Shown here: piece by piece, positions 27,724 through 36,590 of the stretch | Layout: each line of letters begins with the position of its first letter | Numbering within the stretch: the stretch's first letter is position 1 | From: an uncultured Gammaproteobacteria bacterium | GTDB lineage: Bacteria > Pseudomonadota > Gammaproteobacteria > JAADHQ01 | Reading direction: 5' to 3' | DNA: 41,247 nt | Assembly (NCBI GenBank): GCA_947258655.1 | Contig: CAMYJD010000031.1 | Location: 1 to 41,247, forward strand | Position numbers and translations under genes: made by a program | The notes under the pieces: model-generated | Told to the model about the DNA's origin: nothing | What the model saw: only the letters and a program-made list of their open reading frames with translations | Database searches by the model: none

Positions 27724-28440
27724 TTACATGATGCTGTCGCTATCTTCAATATCGACATCCCATTTTTCCAGGCGATAGCCATGCTGGTAAATGGCTCCCA
27801 GTTTCCAGCCTGCCTCCTTGTTCAGTCCCAGTTTGCTGCGGATGCGACTGATATGGGTATCCACTGTACGGGTATTGATATCCGAATTCTTGCCCCAGAT
27901 TGTCTCGAGTAAATAACCACGCGACATAATCCTGCCGAGGTTACGGAACATAAAATAGGCCAGATCGAATTCCTTGTGCGTCATATCGATCGCTTTGCCA
28001 TGATAGCTGACAGATTTACTGCCCGGATCGAATACATAGTCATCCACCTCCAGTGTCTTCGTGGATGGCGCGGACGTTGCGCCACGTCTGGACAGGGCCT
28101 CTACCCTGGCCAGTAACTCACGTGGACGGATCGGTTTGACCATATAGTCATCGGCACCGCAATTAAGGCCGTGGACGATATCCTCTTCACTGTCACGAAT
28201 CGTCAGAAACAGCGCCGGTACATACCAGTCCAGTTCACTACGCATCCATTTGACGACCTCGTCCCCGCCTATGTCCGGCAACATCCAGTCCAGTACAACC
28301 AGATCGTAGCTTTCCTTACTGATATTACGCATAAAATCGCGGGCATTATCGAAATGCCGGCAAGTGTGACCGGCATCCTGTAAATGCAACTTGACGACTT
28401 CAGCCTGATCAAGATCATCTTCTACCAGTGCAATACGCAT
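27724..28440 (-). CDS. OmpR/PhoB-family response regulator (orphan)
   Basis: The 238-residue product has a receiver domain with acidic pocket Asp8-Asp9, phospho-acceptor Asp51 (VVLDWMLPD) and the [14 protein letters not shown] lysine. A DNA-binding winged helix follows ([22 protein letters not shown], ...[15 protein letters not shown]). No histidine kinase gene is nearby. It lies between mtnA and mtaD, 23 bp upstream of mtnA on the same strand, so it may be cotranscribed with mtnA. Its regulon cannot be read from the sequence. Confidence 0.92.
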   Translation of the reverse strand: MRIALVEDDLDQAEVVKLHLQDAGHTCRHFDNARDFMRNISKESYDLVVLDWMLPDIGGDEVVKWMRSELDWYVPALFLTIRDSEEDIVHGLNCGADDYMVKPIRPRELLARVEALSRRGATSAPSTKTLEVDDYVFDPGSKSVSYHGKAIDMTHKEFDLAYFMFRNLGRIMSRGYLLETIWGKNSDINTRTVDTHISRIRSKLGLNKEAGWKLGAIYQHGYRLEKWDVDIEDSDSIM

Positions 28441-28469
28441 TCATTCTCCGTAAATCAAGCAATAAATTA

Positions 28470-28496
28470 ATTATAATTGTAAAAATGTGTAAACAA
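28470..28496 (-). promoter_or_regulatory. Possible promoter of the response regulator gene
   Basis: On the minus strand TTGTTT (28496-28491) and a perfect TATAAT (28475-28470) lie 15 bases apart, a short but usable spacing. GGAG lies a few bases before the ATG. The gap to the divergent mtaD start is AT-rich. Confidence 0.35.
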
Positions 28497-28616
28497 TAGC
28501 AATACTTGACCATATTGCCAAGTTTTGACAGCAACTCTGCCGAGGCATGGCCTGGGCAAGCTATATCGATTATGATAGCTGCATTAAGCCATTCAATTGA
28601 CTCAATAAAAAATAAT

Positions 28617-29933
28617 ATGCAGGAAACAGATACTATTATTGAAGCGGGCAGGATTATCCCAGTTGAACCTGTCAATAGCGTGTTAAGCGATGCCGCCATT
28701 GTCATCGACAAGGGGCGTATCGTCGACATTCTGCCACAGGCAGATGTGGCAGACCGCTATAAGGCCCGCCAGCATCATCGTTTCCCGCATCATGTGTTAT
28801 TACCCGGATTCGTCAATGCCCATACCCACGCTGCGATGGGGCTGTTACGCGGGCTCGCGGACGACCTGCCGTTGATGCAATGGCTGCAGGATTACATATG
28901 GCCTGCAGAAAGCCAGCATGTGTGTGAGGAATTCGTTCGCGATGGTACCCAACTCGCTATCGCCGAGATGATCCGTAGCGGTACAACCTGCTTCAATGAT
29001 ATGTACTTTTTCCCCGAAATAACGGCAAAAGTGGCATTGGAAACCGGTATGCGTGCGACGGTCGGCCTGATTGTACTGGATTTTCCCACCATCTGGGCGG
29101 CCAATGCCGATGAATATATCAACAAGGGTCTCGAAATAAATGACCGCTTCCGTGACGAGGCCCTGATCTCCACTGCATTTGCACCACACGCCCCGTATAC
29201 GGTTGCGGATGCGGCACTGGAGCATATACAGGTACTGGTCAATGAACTGGATATTCCCATTCATATTCATCTGCATGAAACCACCGATGAAATCAAGCAT
29301 AGCCTGAAGCAATATAAAGTACGCCCCATACAAAGACTGAAACAACTGGGACTGCTGTCTCCAAACCTGTTGGCGGTACATATGACCCACCTGCAGGATC
29401 ATGAATTCGAGGACATTGCCGAAAATGGAGTCCATGTTGTCCATTGTCCCGAATCCAACCTCAAACTGGCCAGCGGATTCTGTCCCGTCAACCGCCTGAA
29501 TCAGGCAGGTGTCAATGTAGCACTGGGGACCGATGGCGCCGCCAGCAACAATGACCTGGATATGAGTGCCGAGATGCGCACTGCGGCACTCCTGGCGAAA
29601 GCAGTTGCAGCCGATGCCAGCGCCCTGGCAGCGATGCAGGCGATCGAGATGGCGACCTTACGTGGCGCGCGTGCACTGGGCCTGGAACAGGAAACAGGTA
29701 GCCTGGTACCCGGTAAATCAGCTGATATTATTGCCTTTGACCTCAACAGTATAGAAACCCAGCCGGTCTATCATCCGGAATCACATGTGGTCTATGCGGG
29801 TAGTCGTGATAAAATCACCGATGTCTGGATCAATGGACAGCACCTGCTGAACCAGCGGGAATTAACACGCATGGACCAGAACGAGATCCTGCAAAAGGCA
29901 CATTCATGGCAACAAAGAATCAGGAAAACATGA
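28617..29933 (+). CDS. mtaD: 5-methylthioadenosine/S-adenosylhomocysteine deaminase (MtaD-like amidohydrolase)
   Basis: The start at ATG 28617 ([18 protein letters not shown]) gives 438 residues, as usual for the family; the open frame reaches upstream to a TTG at 28506. It is a metal-dependent amidohydrolase of the TRZ/ATZ group. [13 protein letters not shown] carries the His69-x-His71 metal motif, APHAPYTV and [11 protein letters not shown] carry further histidines, and [13 protein letters not shown] the metal-binding Asp. In Pseudomonas aeruginosa the equivalent gene deaminates methylthioadenosine to methylthioinosine, feeding the MtnA branch. The conserved neighbours mtnA and ubiG support that role over chlorohydrolase activity. 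Confidence 0.9.
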   Translation: MQETDTIIEAGRIIPVEPVNSVLSDAAIVIDKGRIVDILPQADVADRYKARQHHRFPHHVLLPGFVNAHTHAAMGLLRGLADDLPLMQWLQDYIWPAESQHVCEEFVRDGTQLAIAEMIRSGTTCFNDMYFFPEITAKVALETGMRATVGLIVLDFPTIWAANADEYINKGLEINDRFRDEALISTAFAPHAPYTVADAALEHIQVLVNELDIPIHIHLHETTDEIKHSLKQYKVRPIQRLKQLGLLSPNLLAVHMTHLQDHEFEDIAENGVHVVHCPESNLKLASGFCPVNRLNQAGVNVALGTDGAASNNDLDMSAEMRTAALLAKAVAADASALAAMQAIEMATLRGARALGLEQETGSLVPGKSADIIAFDLNSIETQPVYHPESHVVYAGSRDKITDVWINGQHLLNQRELTRMDQNEILQKAHSWQQRIRKT

Positions 29934-30658
29934 CATCACAATACGGCAATCTGGATCCTCAGGAAATCAGCAAGTTTGAAGAACTGGCCTCACGTTGGTG
30001 GGACCCTGGCAGCGAATTCAAACCATTGCATGACATTAATCCATTGCGACTGGACTATATCGACCAGCGCGCAGGGCTGGCTGACAAACAGGTCGTCGAT
30101 ATCGGCTGTGGTGGCGGGATCCTTGCGGAAAGCATGGCCGCCAGAGGCGCAACAGTCACCGGTATTGACATGGGCACCGCGCCTCTGAATGTTGCCCGCC
30201 TGCATCTGCTGGAATCCGGTCTACAGGTTGACTACCGGCAGATGACTGCCGAGGCACTGGCTGATGAACAGGCCGGCAGCTATGATGTGGTTACCTGCAT
30301 GGAAATGCTTGAGCATGTACCTGATCCGGCGTCGGTCATCAGGGCCTGTCATGATCTGGTAAAACCTGGTGGACATGTATTCTTTTCAACTATCAATCGC
30401 AATCCCAAGTCCTATCTGTTTGCGATCATCGGTGCAGAATATCTGCTACGTATGTTACCCAAGGGCACACATGAATACAGCAAATTCATCCGCCCTTCCG
30501 AATTACACCAGTGGGCCAGACAGGCTGGTCTGGGTGTCGAAGACATCAGTGGTATGAGCTACAACCCCTTCACACGGATCTACAGCCTGGGTACCGACAT
30601 CGATGTTAATTATCTGATGTATGCCAGGCGACCACCCGCACAGACACCTCCGGCATAA
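29906..30658 (+). CDS. ubiG: Ubiquinone biosynthesis O-methyltransferase
   Basis: The 250-residue SAM-dependent methyltransferase carries out both O-methylations of ubiquinone synthesis. [25 protein letters not shown] is diagnostic of Ubi[15 protein letters not shown] binds SAM, and [10 protein letters not shown] follows. Two starts are possible: ATG 29906 (AAGG seven bases upstream, 28-bp overlap with mtaD) or ATG 29930 (AGGA close upstream, 4-bp ATGA overlap). It ends in TAATG shared with the next gene. Confidence 0.97.
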   Translation: MATKNQENMTSQYGNLDPQEISKFEELASRWWDPGSEFKPLHDINPLRLDYIDQRAGLADKQVVDIGCGGGILAESMAARGATVTGIDMGTAPLNVARLHLLESGLQVDYRQMTAEALADEQAGSYDVVTCMEMLEHVPDPASVIRACHDLVKPGGHVFFSTINRNPKSYLFAIIGAEYLLRMLPKGTHEYSKFIRPSELHQWARQAGLGVEDISGMSYNPFTRIYSLGTDIDVNYLMYARRPPAQTPPA

Positions 30659-31317
30659 TGATTCGCACAATCCTGTTTGATCTGGATGGTACACTGCTCG
30701 ATACTGCACCGGATCTGGCCTATGCATTAAACCAGCTCAGAATCGAGCAGTCGCTTGCTGCCCTGCCATATGAGAAAATCCGTCCAGTGGTATCACATGG
30801 TGGCCGCGCCCTGATAGAACTGGGTTTTAATATCAGCGAAGCCGATGAACAATTTGAATCACTACGTCAGCGGCTTCTGGACATCTACAAGGACAATATC
30901 GCGATAAACACGACATTGTTTCCCGGCATGCAAGATGTGCTTGAACATATCGAATCCCATCAGATGCTATGGGGTGTCGTCACCAACAAACCCTCGTGGT
31001 TAACCGAGCCGCTGCTCAAGGCATTAAACCTGATGGCGCGGTCTGCCTGCGTTGTCAGCGGAGACACCTTGAGCAAACGCAAACCTCACCCTGAGCCCAT
31101 GCTATATGCCTGCCAACTGAGTAATAGCAAGGTTGCCGAGTGTCTGTATGTTGGCGATGCACAGCGCGACATCGAGGCCGGCAAACAGGCGGGTATGCAT
31201 ACACTGGCCGCATTATATGGCTATATCGGAGAAGATGATGATGTCAGGCAATGGGGTGCGGATGCCATCATTGATAAACCTGAAGATATCATCAGTTGGC
31301 TATATCAACAGCATTAA
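30658..31317 (+). CDS. HAD phosphatase: MupP-like MurNAc-6-phosphate phosphatase or phosphoglycolate phosphatase (Gph)
   Basis: The 219-residue HAD subfamily IA enzyme has motif I FDLDGTLLDTAPDL (Asp8, Asp10), motif II VVTNKPSW, a motif III lysine in KRKPHPEPM, and motif IV VGDAQRDIEAGKQAGM. Its ATG overlaps the ubiG stop by one base. Phosphoglycolate phosphatase and MupP are close homologues. In Pseudomonas the gene directly after ubiG is mupP, of the AmgK/MurU peptidoglycan-recycling route, so position favours MupP. The presence of a GlcF-like subunit in the window leaves Gph possible. Confidence 0.85.
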   Translation: MIRTILFDLDGTLLDTAPDLAYALNQLRIEQSLAALPYEKIRPVVSHGGRALIELGFNISEADEQFESLRQRLLDIYKDNIAINTTLFPGMQDVLEHIESHQMLWGVVTNKPSWLTEPLLKALNLMARSACVVSGDTLSKRKPHPEPMLYACQLSNSKVAECLYVGDAQRDIEAGKQAGMHTLAALYGYIGEDDDVRQWGADAIIDKPEDIISWLYQQH

Positions 31318-31369
31318 GCCGGTTTCACGCTGCCACCGTGAGCCATAATGCGTTATTATCGATTATATC

Positions 31370-32668
31370 ATGAACACCAAAACTGACATTCTCACTTTCC
31401 TGGTACAATATCAGGTCGAGATTTATCTGATCCTGGCCCTGGCCCTGGCCCTTGCGGTCATGGCTGGATGGCTTCTGGCAAAATATAAATACCAGAAAAT
31501 CCTCAGCGCCGAACAGATCGACAAGGCGCGCCTGCAGATGTCACTGGAAATGGAGCAGAAAATCGCATTGCAGCGGCGCCAGGAACAGGACAAGGCACAA
31601 CAGGAAATGACGCAGGCCTTCAGCGCCTTATCGAGTGCCGCATTGCAGAATAATAATGATTCCTTTCTCAAACTGGCACAGGAAAAACTGCAACAGTTCC
31701 AGATCCATGCACAGAAAGACCTGGAACACAGGGAAAAGTCTGTTGAAAACCTGGTCAGGCCCATCAAGGAAGCGCTAGACAAAACCGAACAGCAAATCAG
31801 ACTGATGGAAAAGGAACGCAAGCAAGCCTATGGGTCCCTGAGCCAGCACCTGGAAAGCATGGCCCAGGGTCAGATGCTGCTGCAACAGGAAACGCGTAAT
31901 CTGGTCCAGGCATTGAGACGCCCCGAAGTGCGCGGCCAATGGGGCGAGATTACACTCAAGCGCCTGGCGGAACTCGCCGGCATGGTGGAGCATTGCGATT
32001 TCTTCGAACAGGAGCATACACAGACGACCGATGGCGCAATCAGGCCCGACATGATCATACGCATGCCCGCCGGACGCGAAATAGTTGTTGATGTCAAGAC
32101 ACCACTGGATGCCTATATCAGTGCGGTTGAGGCCAAAGATGATGAACAGCGCAACAAGGAGCTGCAACGTCACCTGCGCAATGTGCGCGGCAGAATACGT
32201 GAACTCGCCAGCAAATCCTACTGGAGTCAGTTCAAGCATTCGCCCGACTTCGTCGTGTTGTTTATTCCCGGCGATCAGTTTCTGACTGCGGCACTTGAAA
32301 TGGACCACAATCTGCTCGAAGAGGCCTTAAAGCAAAAGATCATCCTCGCCACGCCTACCAGCCTGGTCGCCCTGCTGCGTGCCATTGCCTATGGCTGGCG
32401 CCATGAGGCATTGACCGAGAATGCCGATGTCATCCGTCAGCTGGGTGAGGACCTGTATAAAAGACTGGCGACCTTTGGCGAGCATTTAAGCCGCCTGGGT
32501 AAAAACCTGGGTAGCAGTGTTGAGTCATTCAACAAGACCGTCGGCTCTCTGGAAAGACAGGTTCTGCCCGGTGCCAGAAAGCTCCACGATCTGGGCATCG
32601 AATCCAGCAAGAACCTGCAGACACCTGAACCCATCGACAAATCGGTCAGATCACTGAACAAAGAATAA
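31370..32668 (+). CDS. rmuC: DNA recombination protein RmuC
   Basis: The 432-residue product has one N-terminal membrane helix (IYLILALALALAVMAGWLL), then a long Gln/Glu-rich coiled coil (about 45-170). The conserved RmuC nuclease-like domain follows, seen in RRPEVRGQWGEITLKRLAELAGMVEHCDF, DVKTPLDAY and KQKIILATPTSLVALLRAIAYGWR. RmuC limits DNA rearrangements at inverted repeats and is linked to recombination. It lies 52 bp after the HAD gene and 8 bp before hpnC, without an evident strong ribosome binding site. Confidence 0.95.
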   Translation: MNTKTDILTFLVQYQVEIYLILALALALAVMAGWLLAKYKYQKILSAEQIDKARLQMSLEMEQKIALQRRQEQDKAQQEMTQAFSALSSAALQNNNDSFLKLAQEKLQQFQIHAQKDLEHREKSVENLVRPIKEALDKTEQQIRLMEKERKQAYGSLSQHLESMAQGQMLLQQETRNLVQALRRPEVRGQWGEITLKRLAELAGMVEHCDFFEQEHTQTTDGAIRPDMIIRMPAGREIVVDVKTPLDAYISAVEAKDDEQRNKELQRHLRNVRGRIRELASKSYWSQFKHSPDFVVLFIPGDQFLTAALEMDHNLLEEALKQKIILATPTSLVALLRAIAYGWRHEALTENADVIRQLGEDLYKRLATFGEHLSRLGKNLGSSVESFNKTVGSLERQVLPGARKLHDLGIESSKNLQTPEPIDKSVRSLNKE

Positions 32669-32676
32669 ATAGAAAC

Positions 32677-33567
32677 ATGCCATCCTATACTGTTGAACGG
32701 GCATATCAATATTGCCAGGGTATCGCCAGGGGGCATTATGAAAACTTCCCGGTGGCCTCGATGTTACTACCGCGTCATATACGCAGACCTGTCAGTGTCA
32801 TCTACGCCTTTGCGCGAATGGCCGATGATTTTGCCGATGAAGGTACATACCGCAGCGAACAACGTAGCCAGTTACTGCAACAGGCGCAAAACAATCTGCA
32901 CCTGGCCGCGCAAGGACAAGCCGTCGACGAACCCGTTTATATCGCCCTCACGGATGTGTTGTCCAGCACACCGGATTTACTCGAACCGATGCTGAATCTG
33001 CTCACTGCCTTTAATATGGATGTGCATAAACAGCGCTATGCCAATTTTGGCGAAGTCATGGAATATTGCCGTTATTCGGCCAACCCGATCGGACGCATGT
33101 TATTGATACTGTATGGTGAAGCAAGCGTCAAAAACATCGCCTATGCAGACGCCATCTGCAGCGCCCTGCAAATAATCAACTTTCTCCAGGACATCTGTGC
33201 GGACTACAACGACAGGGACAGGGTTTATATGCCGGCGGATGAACTGCATCGGTTCCAGCTAGATGAGCAGGACCTCGATGGACAGCACCAGCATATGCAG
33301 TTTGCACCATTTATGGACTTGCAGATACAACGTGCCTACAGGCTGTTACAGGCAGGGGCACCGCTGGGAGTCAGGCTCAAGGGCAGCATCGGGCTAGAAC
33401 TGAGAATGGTTATTCTCGGGGGATGGAAAGTATTGCAAAAGCTGCATCAGAACCGAGGTGATATCGGCGCGCCGGCGCGTCTACATAAACGCGACTGGAT
33501 ATGGATCATCGCCCACGCGTTTTCGAGCAAATTTGCTGTATACTTGCACAAACTAACAACTGCATAA
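32677..33567 (+). CDS. hpnC: Squalene/phytoene synthase family protein HpnC
   Basis: The 296-residue head-to-head prenyl synthase has two aspartate-rich motifs: DDFADE (Asp50-Asp51, Asp54) and DICADYNDRDRVYMP. In the three-gene squalene route, HpnD makes presqualene diphosphate, HpnC converts it to hydroxysqualene, and HpnE reduces that to squalene. The order hpnC-hpnD-hpnE here is the standard one. NFPVASMLLPRHIRRPVSVIYAFAR is typical of HpnC. It begins 8 bp after rmuC. Confidence 0.93.
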   Translation: MPSYTVERAYQYCQGIARGHYENFPVASMLLPRHIRRPVSVIYAFARMADDFADEGTYRSEQRSQLLQQAQNNLHLAAQGQAVDEPVYIALTDVLSSTPDLLEPMLNLLTAFNMDVHKQRYANFGEVMEYCRYSANPIGRMLLILYGEASVKNIAYADAICSALQIINFLQDICADYNDRDRVYMPADELHRFQLDEQDLDGQHQHMQFAPFMDLQIQRAYRLLQAGAPLGVRLKGSIGLELRMVILGGWKVLQKLHQNRGDIGAPARLHKRDWIWIIAHAFSSKFAVYLHKLTTA

Positions 33568-33575
33568 TACGATTT

Positions 33576-34427
33576 ATGACACCCGAGCAATACTGCCAGC
33601 AAAAAGCCGCCAACAGCGGTTCGAGTTTCTATTACAGCTTTCTGTTCTTGCCCACAGAAAAACGCAAGGCAATTACGGCACTGTACGCCTTTTGTCGTGA
33701 AGTTGATGATGTTGTCGATGAATGCAGTGACCCAAGCGTTGCCGAGTCCAGACTAAACTGGTGGCATGAAGAGATCGACGCACTCTATGCAGGCAATCCA
33801 AGCCACCCGGTTAGTCACGCTCTGAGTGCCGCACTACAACACTTCGATTTGCACCGGGAATACCTGCAGGAAATCATCGTCGGCATGCAAATGGATCTGC
33901 ATATAAATCGTTATAACACCTTTGATGATCTCAAACTTTACTGTCACCGGGTCGCTGGCGTTGTTGGCTTACTGGCCGTCGAAATATTTGGTTCAACTCA
34001 CCGGGACACACAGAAGTTTGCAGAAAACCTGGGCATGGCATTTCAGTTGACCAATATTATCCGTGATGCCAAGGAAGACGCGATGCGCGACAGGATATAT
34101 ATACCCGCAGTTGAATTACAGACATTCAATGTACGCGAAAGCGACCTGCAATTACCGAAGACGACCACGGCCGTCAGGGATTTGCTTGAATTCCAGATGC
34201 AACGTGCGCGTGAATATTACCGCAAGGCCCTCGACATTCTACCTGATTGTGATCGATTCAATCAGGCTAGTTCACTGGTCATGGCTGCGATTTACCAGGC
34301 ACTTCTCGACGAGATCGGCAAGGACAATTTCCAGGTCATGGAACATCGCATCAAACTGACCCCTGTACGTAAACTCTGGATTGCCTGGAAAACCTACAGG
34401 CATGAGAAGAAGATTCACAACAAGTGA
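33576..34427 (+). CDS. hpnD: Presqualene diphosphate synthase HpnD
   Basis: The start is set at ATG 33576 (MTPEQYCQQKAANSGSSFYYSF), eight bases after hpnC, giving 283 residues; the open frame runs upstream inside hpnC. It has DDVVDE (Asp44-Asp45, Asp48) and the second motif DAKEDAMRDRIYIP, with QLTNIIRD between. The enzyme condenses two farnesyl diphosphates to presqualene diphosphate. Its stop overlaps the GTG start of hpnE by four bases (GTGA). Confidence 0.94.
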   Translation: MTPEQYCQQKAANSGSSFYYSFLFLPTEKRKAITALYAFCREVDDVVDECSDPSVAESRLNWWHEEIDALYAGNPSHPVSHALSAALQHFDLHREYLQEIIVGMQMDLHINRYNTFDDLKLYCHRVAGVVGLLAVEIFGSTHRDTQKFAENLGMAFQLTNIIRDAKEDAMRDRIYIPAVELQTFNVRESDLQLPKTTTAVRDLLEFQMQRAREYYRKALDILPDCDRFNQASSLVMAAIYQALLDEIGKDNFQVMEHRIKLTPVRKLWIAWKTYRHEKKIHNK

Positions 34428-35764
34428 ATGCAGCCAGTACACAGCAACGTCCCGAAATAACCATTATTGGCGCCGGTTGGGCGGGCCTGGCAGCAGCGGT
34501 AACACTGGCAGCACAGGGATACAGGATTAATCTTATAGAAGCCGCACCACAAGCGGGGGGCCGCGCTCGCCGTATCAGCATCGGCGACATCGAGCTTGAT
34601 AATGGCCAACATATCCTGCTGGGAGCCTATCAGGAACTGCTTGGACTGCTGAAAACACTCGGGCTGAAGGAAGAGGATATCTTTATCCGCACGCGCCTGA
34701 ATCTGAAAATGCATTGCATGCACGGCAAAGGATTACACATCACCGTCCCCAAACTCGGCAATCCCCTGCATATGCTAATTGCCCTGCTCGCTGCCAGCGG
34801 GCTGTCCATTGCAGAGAAATGGAAAATCATACGTTGCTGGACAACAATGATGCAATCAGGATTCAAACTTGATCAGGACCAGACAGTCACAGATTATCTT
34901 GACAAGCAGCAGCAAAGTGAACGCCTGGTAAAATTATTCTGGCGCCCAATCTGTGTAGCGGCACTGAATACAGATATAGAAAAGGCTTCAATGCAGGCCT
35001 TCCTGAATGTTCTGAACAGAAGTTTTGCAGACAACAGAGCCAATAGTGATATGCTCTTACCTCGAACCGGCCTTGACCGAGTTTTACCACAACCCGCCCT
35101 CGATTTTATTCGCCAAAAGGGCGGCAAGGTCAGCACCGGTGAACGCCTGCTCAAGATAAACACAGGACCCGAAGGTGTAACAGATATAGAGACCACGAAG
35201 GGATATCACGTTGTCACGCACCTGATCCTGGCGACACCCTACCAGCAGACTCGCAAGCTGCTGGCCCCGCTCGGGCATCATGCCGCTATCACCACTGCCA
35301 TGATGACACTTGAGGATGAACCTATCACAACACTCTATATGCAATTTCCACGACATATACGACTCGAAGGGTATATGCAGGGAGTGTGTGATGGTATCAG
35401 CCAATGGTTTATTGACCGCAGGACCTGTAATCAGCCGGGTCTGATCGCTGCCGTCATCAGTGCCAGTGGTACGCATATGCAGATGGACAGGGAAACATTG
35501 ACACAAGCCGTTATCGCCGAGATTGAAAAGATATTCCCTGACTGGCCGCAACCATCGAGCACGTGGCTGGTGCGTGAAAAAAGGGCAACCTTCTCATGCA
35601 CACCCGCAAGCGGCAATATACGCCCGCAACCAGGAAATATCGGCCACAATATCTGGCTTGCAGGCGACTTTGTTGACACCGGGTTGCCGGCAACACTCGA
35701 AGGCGCCGTAGCAAGTGGGTTACAATGTGCCCGACAGATCATTACTGACACAAGCATTACTTGA
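34424..35764 (+). CDS. hpnE: Hydroxysqualene dehydroxylase HpnE (FAD-dependent)
   Basis: The 446-residue flavoprotein starts at GTG 34424, overlapping hpnD. The FAD dinucleotide fold ITIIGAGWAGLAAAVTLAAQG is followed by GGRARRI and LDNGQHILLGAYQE. The C-terminal FAD contact WLAGDFVDTGLPATLEGAVASG completes the amine-oxidase/phytoene-desaturase architecture. It performs the last step to squalene. No squalene-hopene cyclase (shc) or other hpn genes are in the window, so the end product (hopanoid or other triterpenoid) is unknown. Confidence 0.94.
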   Translation: MNAASTQQRPEITIIGAGWAGLAAAVTLAAQGYRINLIEAAPQAGGRARRISIGDIELDNGQHILLGAYQELLGLLKTLGLKEEDIFIRTRLNLKMHCMHGKGLHITVPKLGNPLHMLIALLAASGLSIAEKWKIIRCWTTMMQSGFKLDQDQTVTDYLDKQQQSERLVKLFWRPICVAALNTDIEKASMQAFLNVLNRSFADNRANSDMLLPRTGLDRVLPQPALDFIRQKGGKVSTGERLLKINTGPEGVTDIETTKGYHVVTHLILATPYQQTRKLLAPLGHHAAITTAMMTLEDEPITTLYMQFPRHIRLEGYMQGVCDGISQWFIDRRTCNQPGLIAAVISASGTHMQMDRETLTQAVIAEIEKIFPDWPQPSSTWLVREKRATFSCTPASGNIRPQPGNIGHNIWLAGDFVDTGLPATLEGAVASGLQCARQIITDTSIT

Positions 35765-35783
35765 TTGAAACAAAGGAAATAGC

Positions 35784-36533
35784 ATGCCCCGTTACGATGC
35801 ACCTGAGAATCTACTCGACAAGCGCGTAATCCTGATTACAGGTGCTGCCGATGGCATTGGCAGAATGATGGCCCTGACATTTGCACAATACGGCGCCACC
35901 ACTGTACTGCTCGATAAAAATGTTGCCAACCTGGAATCGCTCTATGATGAGATCGATACTAAGGGCTACCCCCAGGCGGCCATATATCCCCTCGACCTGG
36001 AAGGGGCATCGGCCAATGACTATGAGGCCATGGCCGAGAAAATTGATGGCGAATTCGGTCGCCTGGATGGTGTCGTACACAATGCCGCCGTTATGGGGCC
36101 GATCACGCCGATGCAACTGTATGAGGTGCAGGCCTGGTATCGGGTATTACAGATTAATCTGAATGCACCCTTCCTGATAAACCAGTCGTGCATACCACTC
36201 CTGAATCAATCGCAAGACGCGCGCATCCTGTTCGTGTCTGATGCCTGCGGTCGACATGGCAGCGCCTACTGGGGCGCCTATGGTGTATCCAAGGCGGGAC
36301 AGGAGAATATGATGCAGACTCTCGCTGACGAGCTGGAGTCTGGCACTGCAATCAGGGTCAACAGTATAGATCCGGGTACGGTCAGGACCAGAATGCGTGC
36401 ATCAGCCTATCCCGGAGAAGATCCGATGTCATTACCCGCACCCGCAGCAATCATGCCGGGCTTCCTTTATTTAATCGGTCCGGACAGCAAGGCCTATAGC
36501 GGGCAAGCATTTCTGGCAGAAGACTTTATATAA
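35784..36533 (+). CDS. Short-chain dehydrogenase/reductase (YciK-like)
   Basis: The 249-residue classical SDR has LITGAADGIGRMMALTFAQYG (NAD(P) binding), HNAAVMGP, and the YGVSKAG catalytic Tyr-Lys pair after LFVSDACG. NSIDPGTVRTRMRASAYPGEDP is typical of the YciK group. AAAGGAA lies six bases before the ATG. In Pseudomonas the YciK-like gene directly follows mupP; here rmuC and hpnCDE intervene. The substrate is unknown. Confidence 0.9.
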   Translation: MPRYDAPENLLDKRVILITGAADGIGRMMALTFAQYGATTVLLDKNVANLESLYDEIDTKGYPQAAIYPLDLEGASANDYEAMAEKIDGEFGRLDGVVHNAAVMGPITPMQLYEVQAWYRVLQINLNAPFLINQSCIPLLNQSQDARILFVSDACGRHGSAYWGAYGVSKAGQENMMQTLADELESGTAIRVNSIDPGTVRTRMRASAYPGEDPMSLPAPAAIMPGFLYLIGPDSKAYSGQAFLAEDFI

Positions 36534-36590
36534 TTATCCACCTGCAACAGGCAAGTATGACAATAACCCACATGTCATGGACGAAATGGC

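Noticed and set aside
28845-29444. 199-codon open frame on the minus strand
   Set aside because: It is antisense to mtaD, whose metal-binding motifs are intact.
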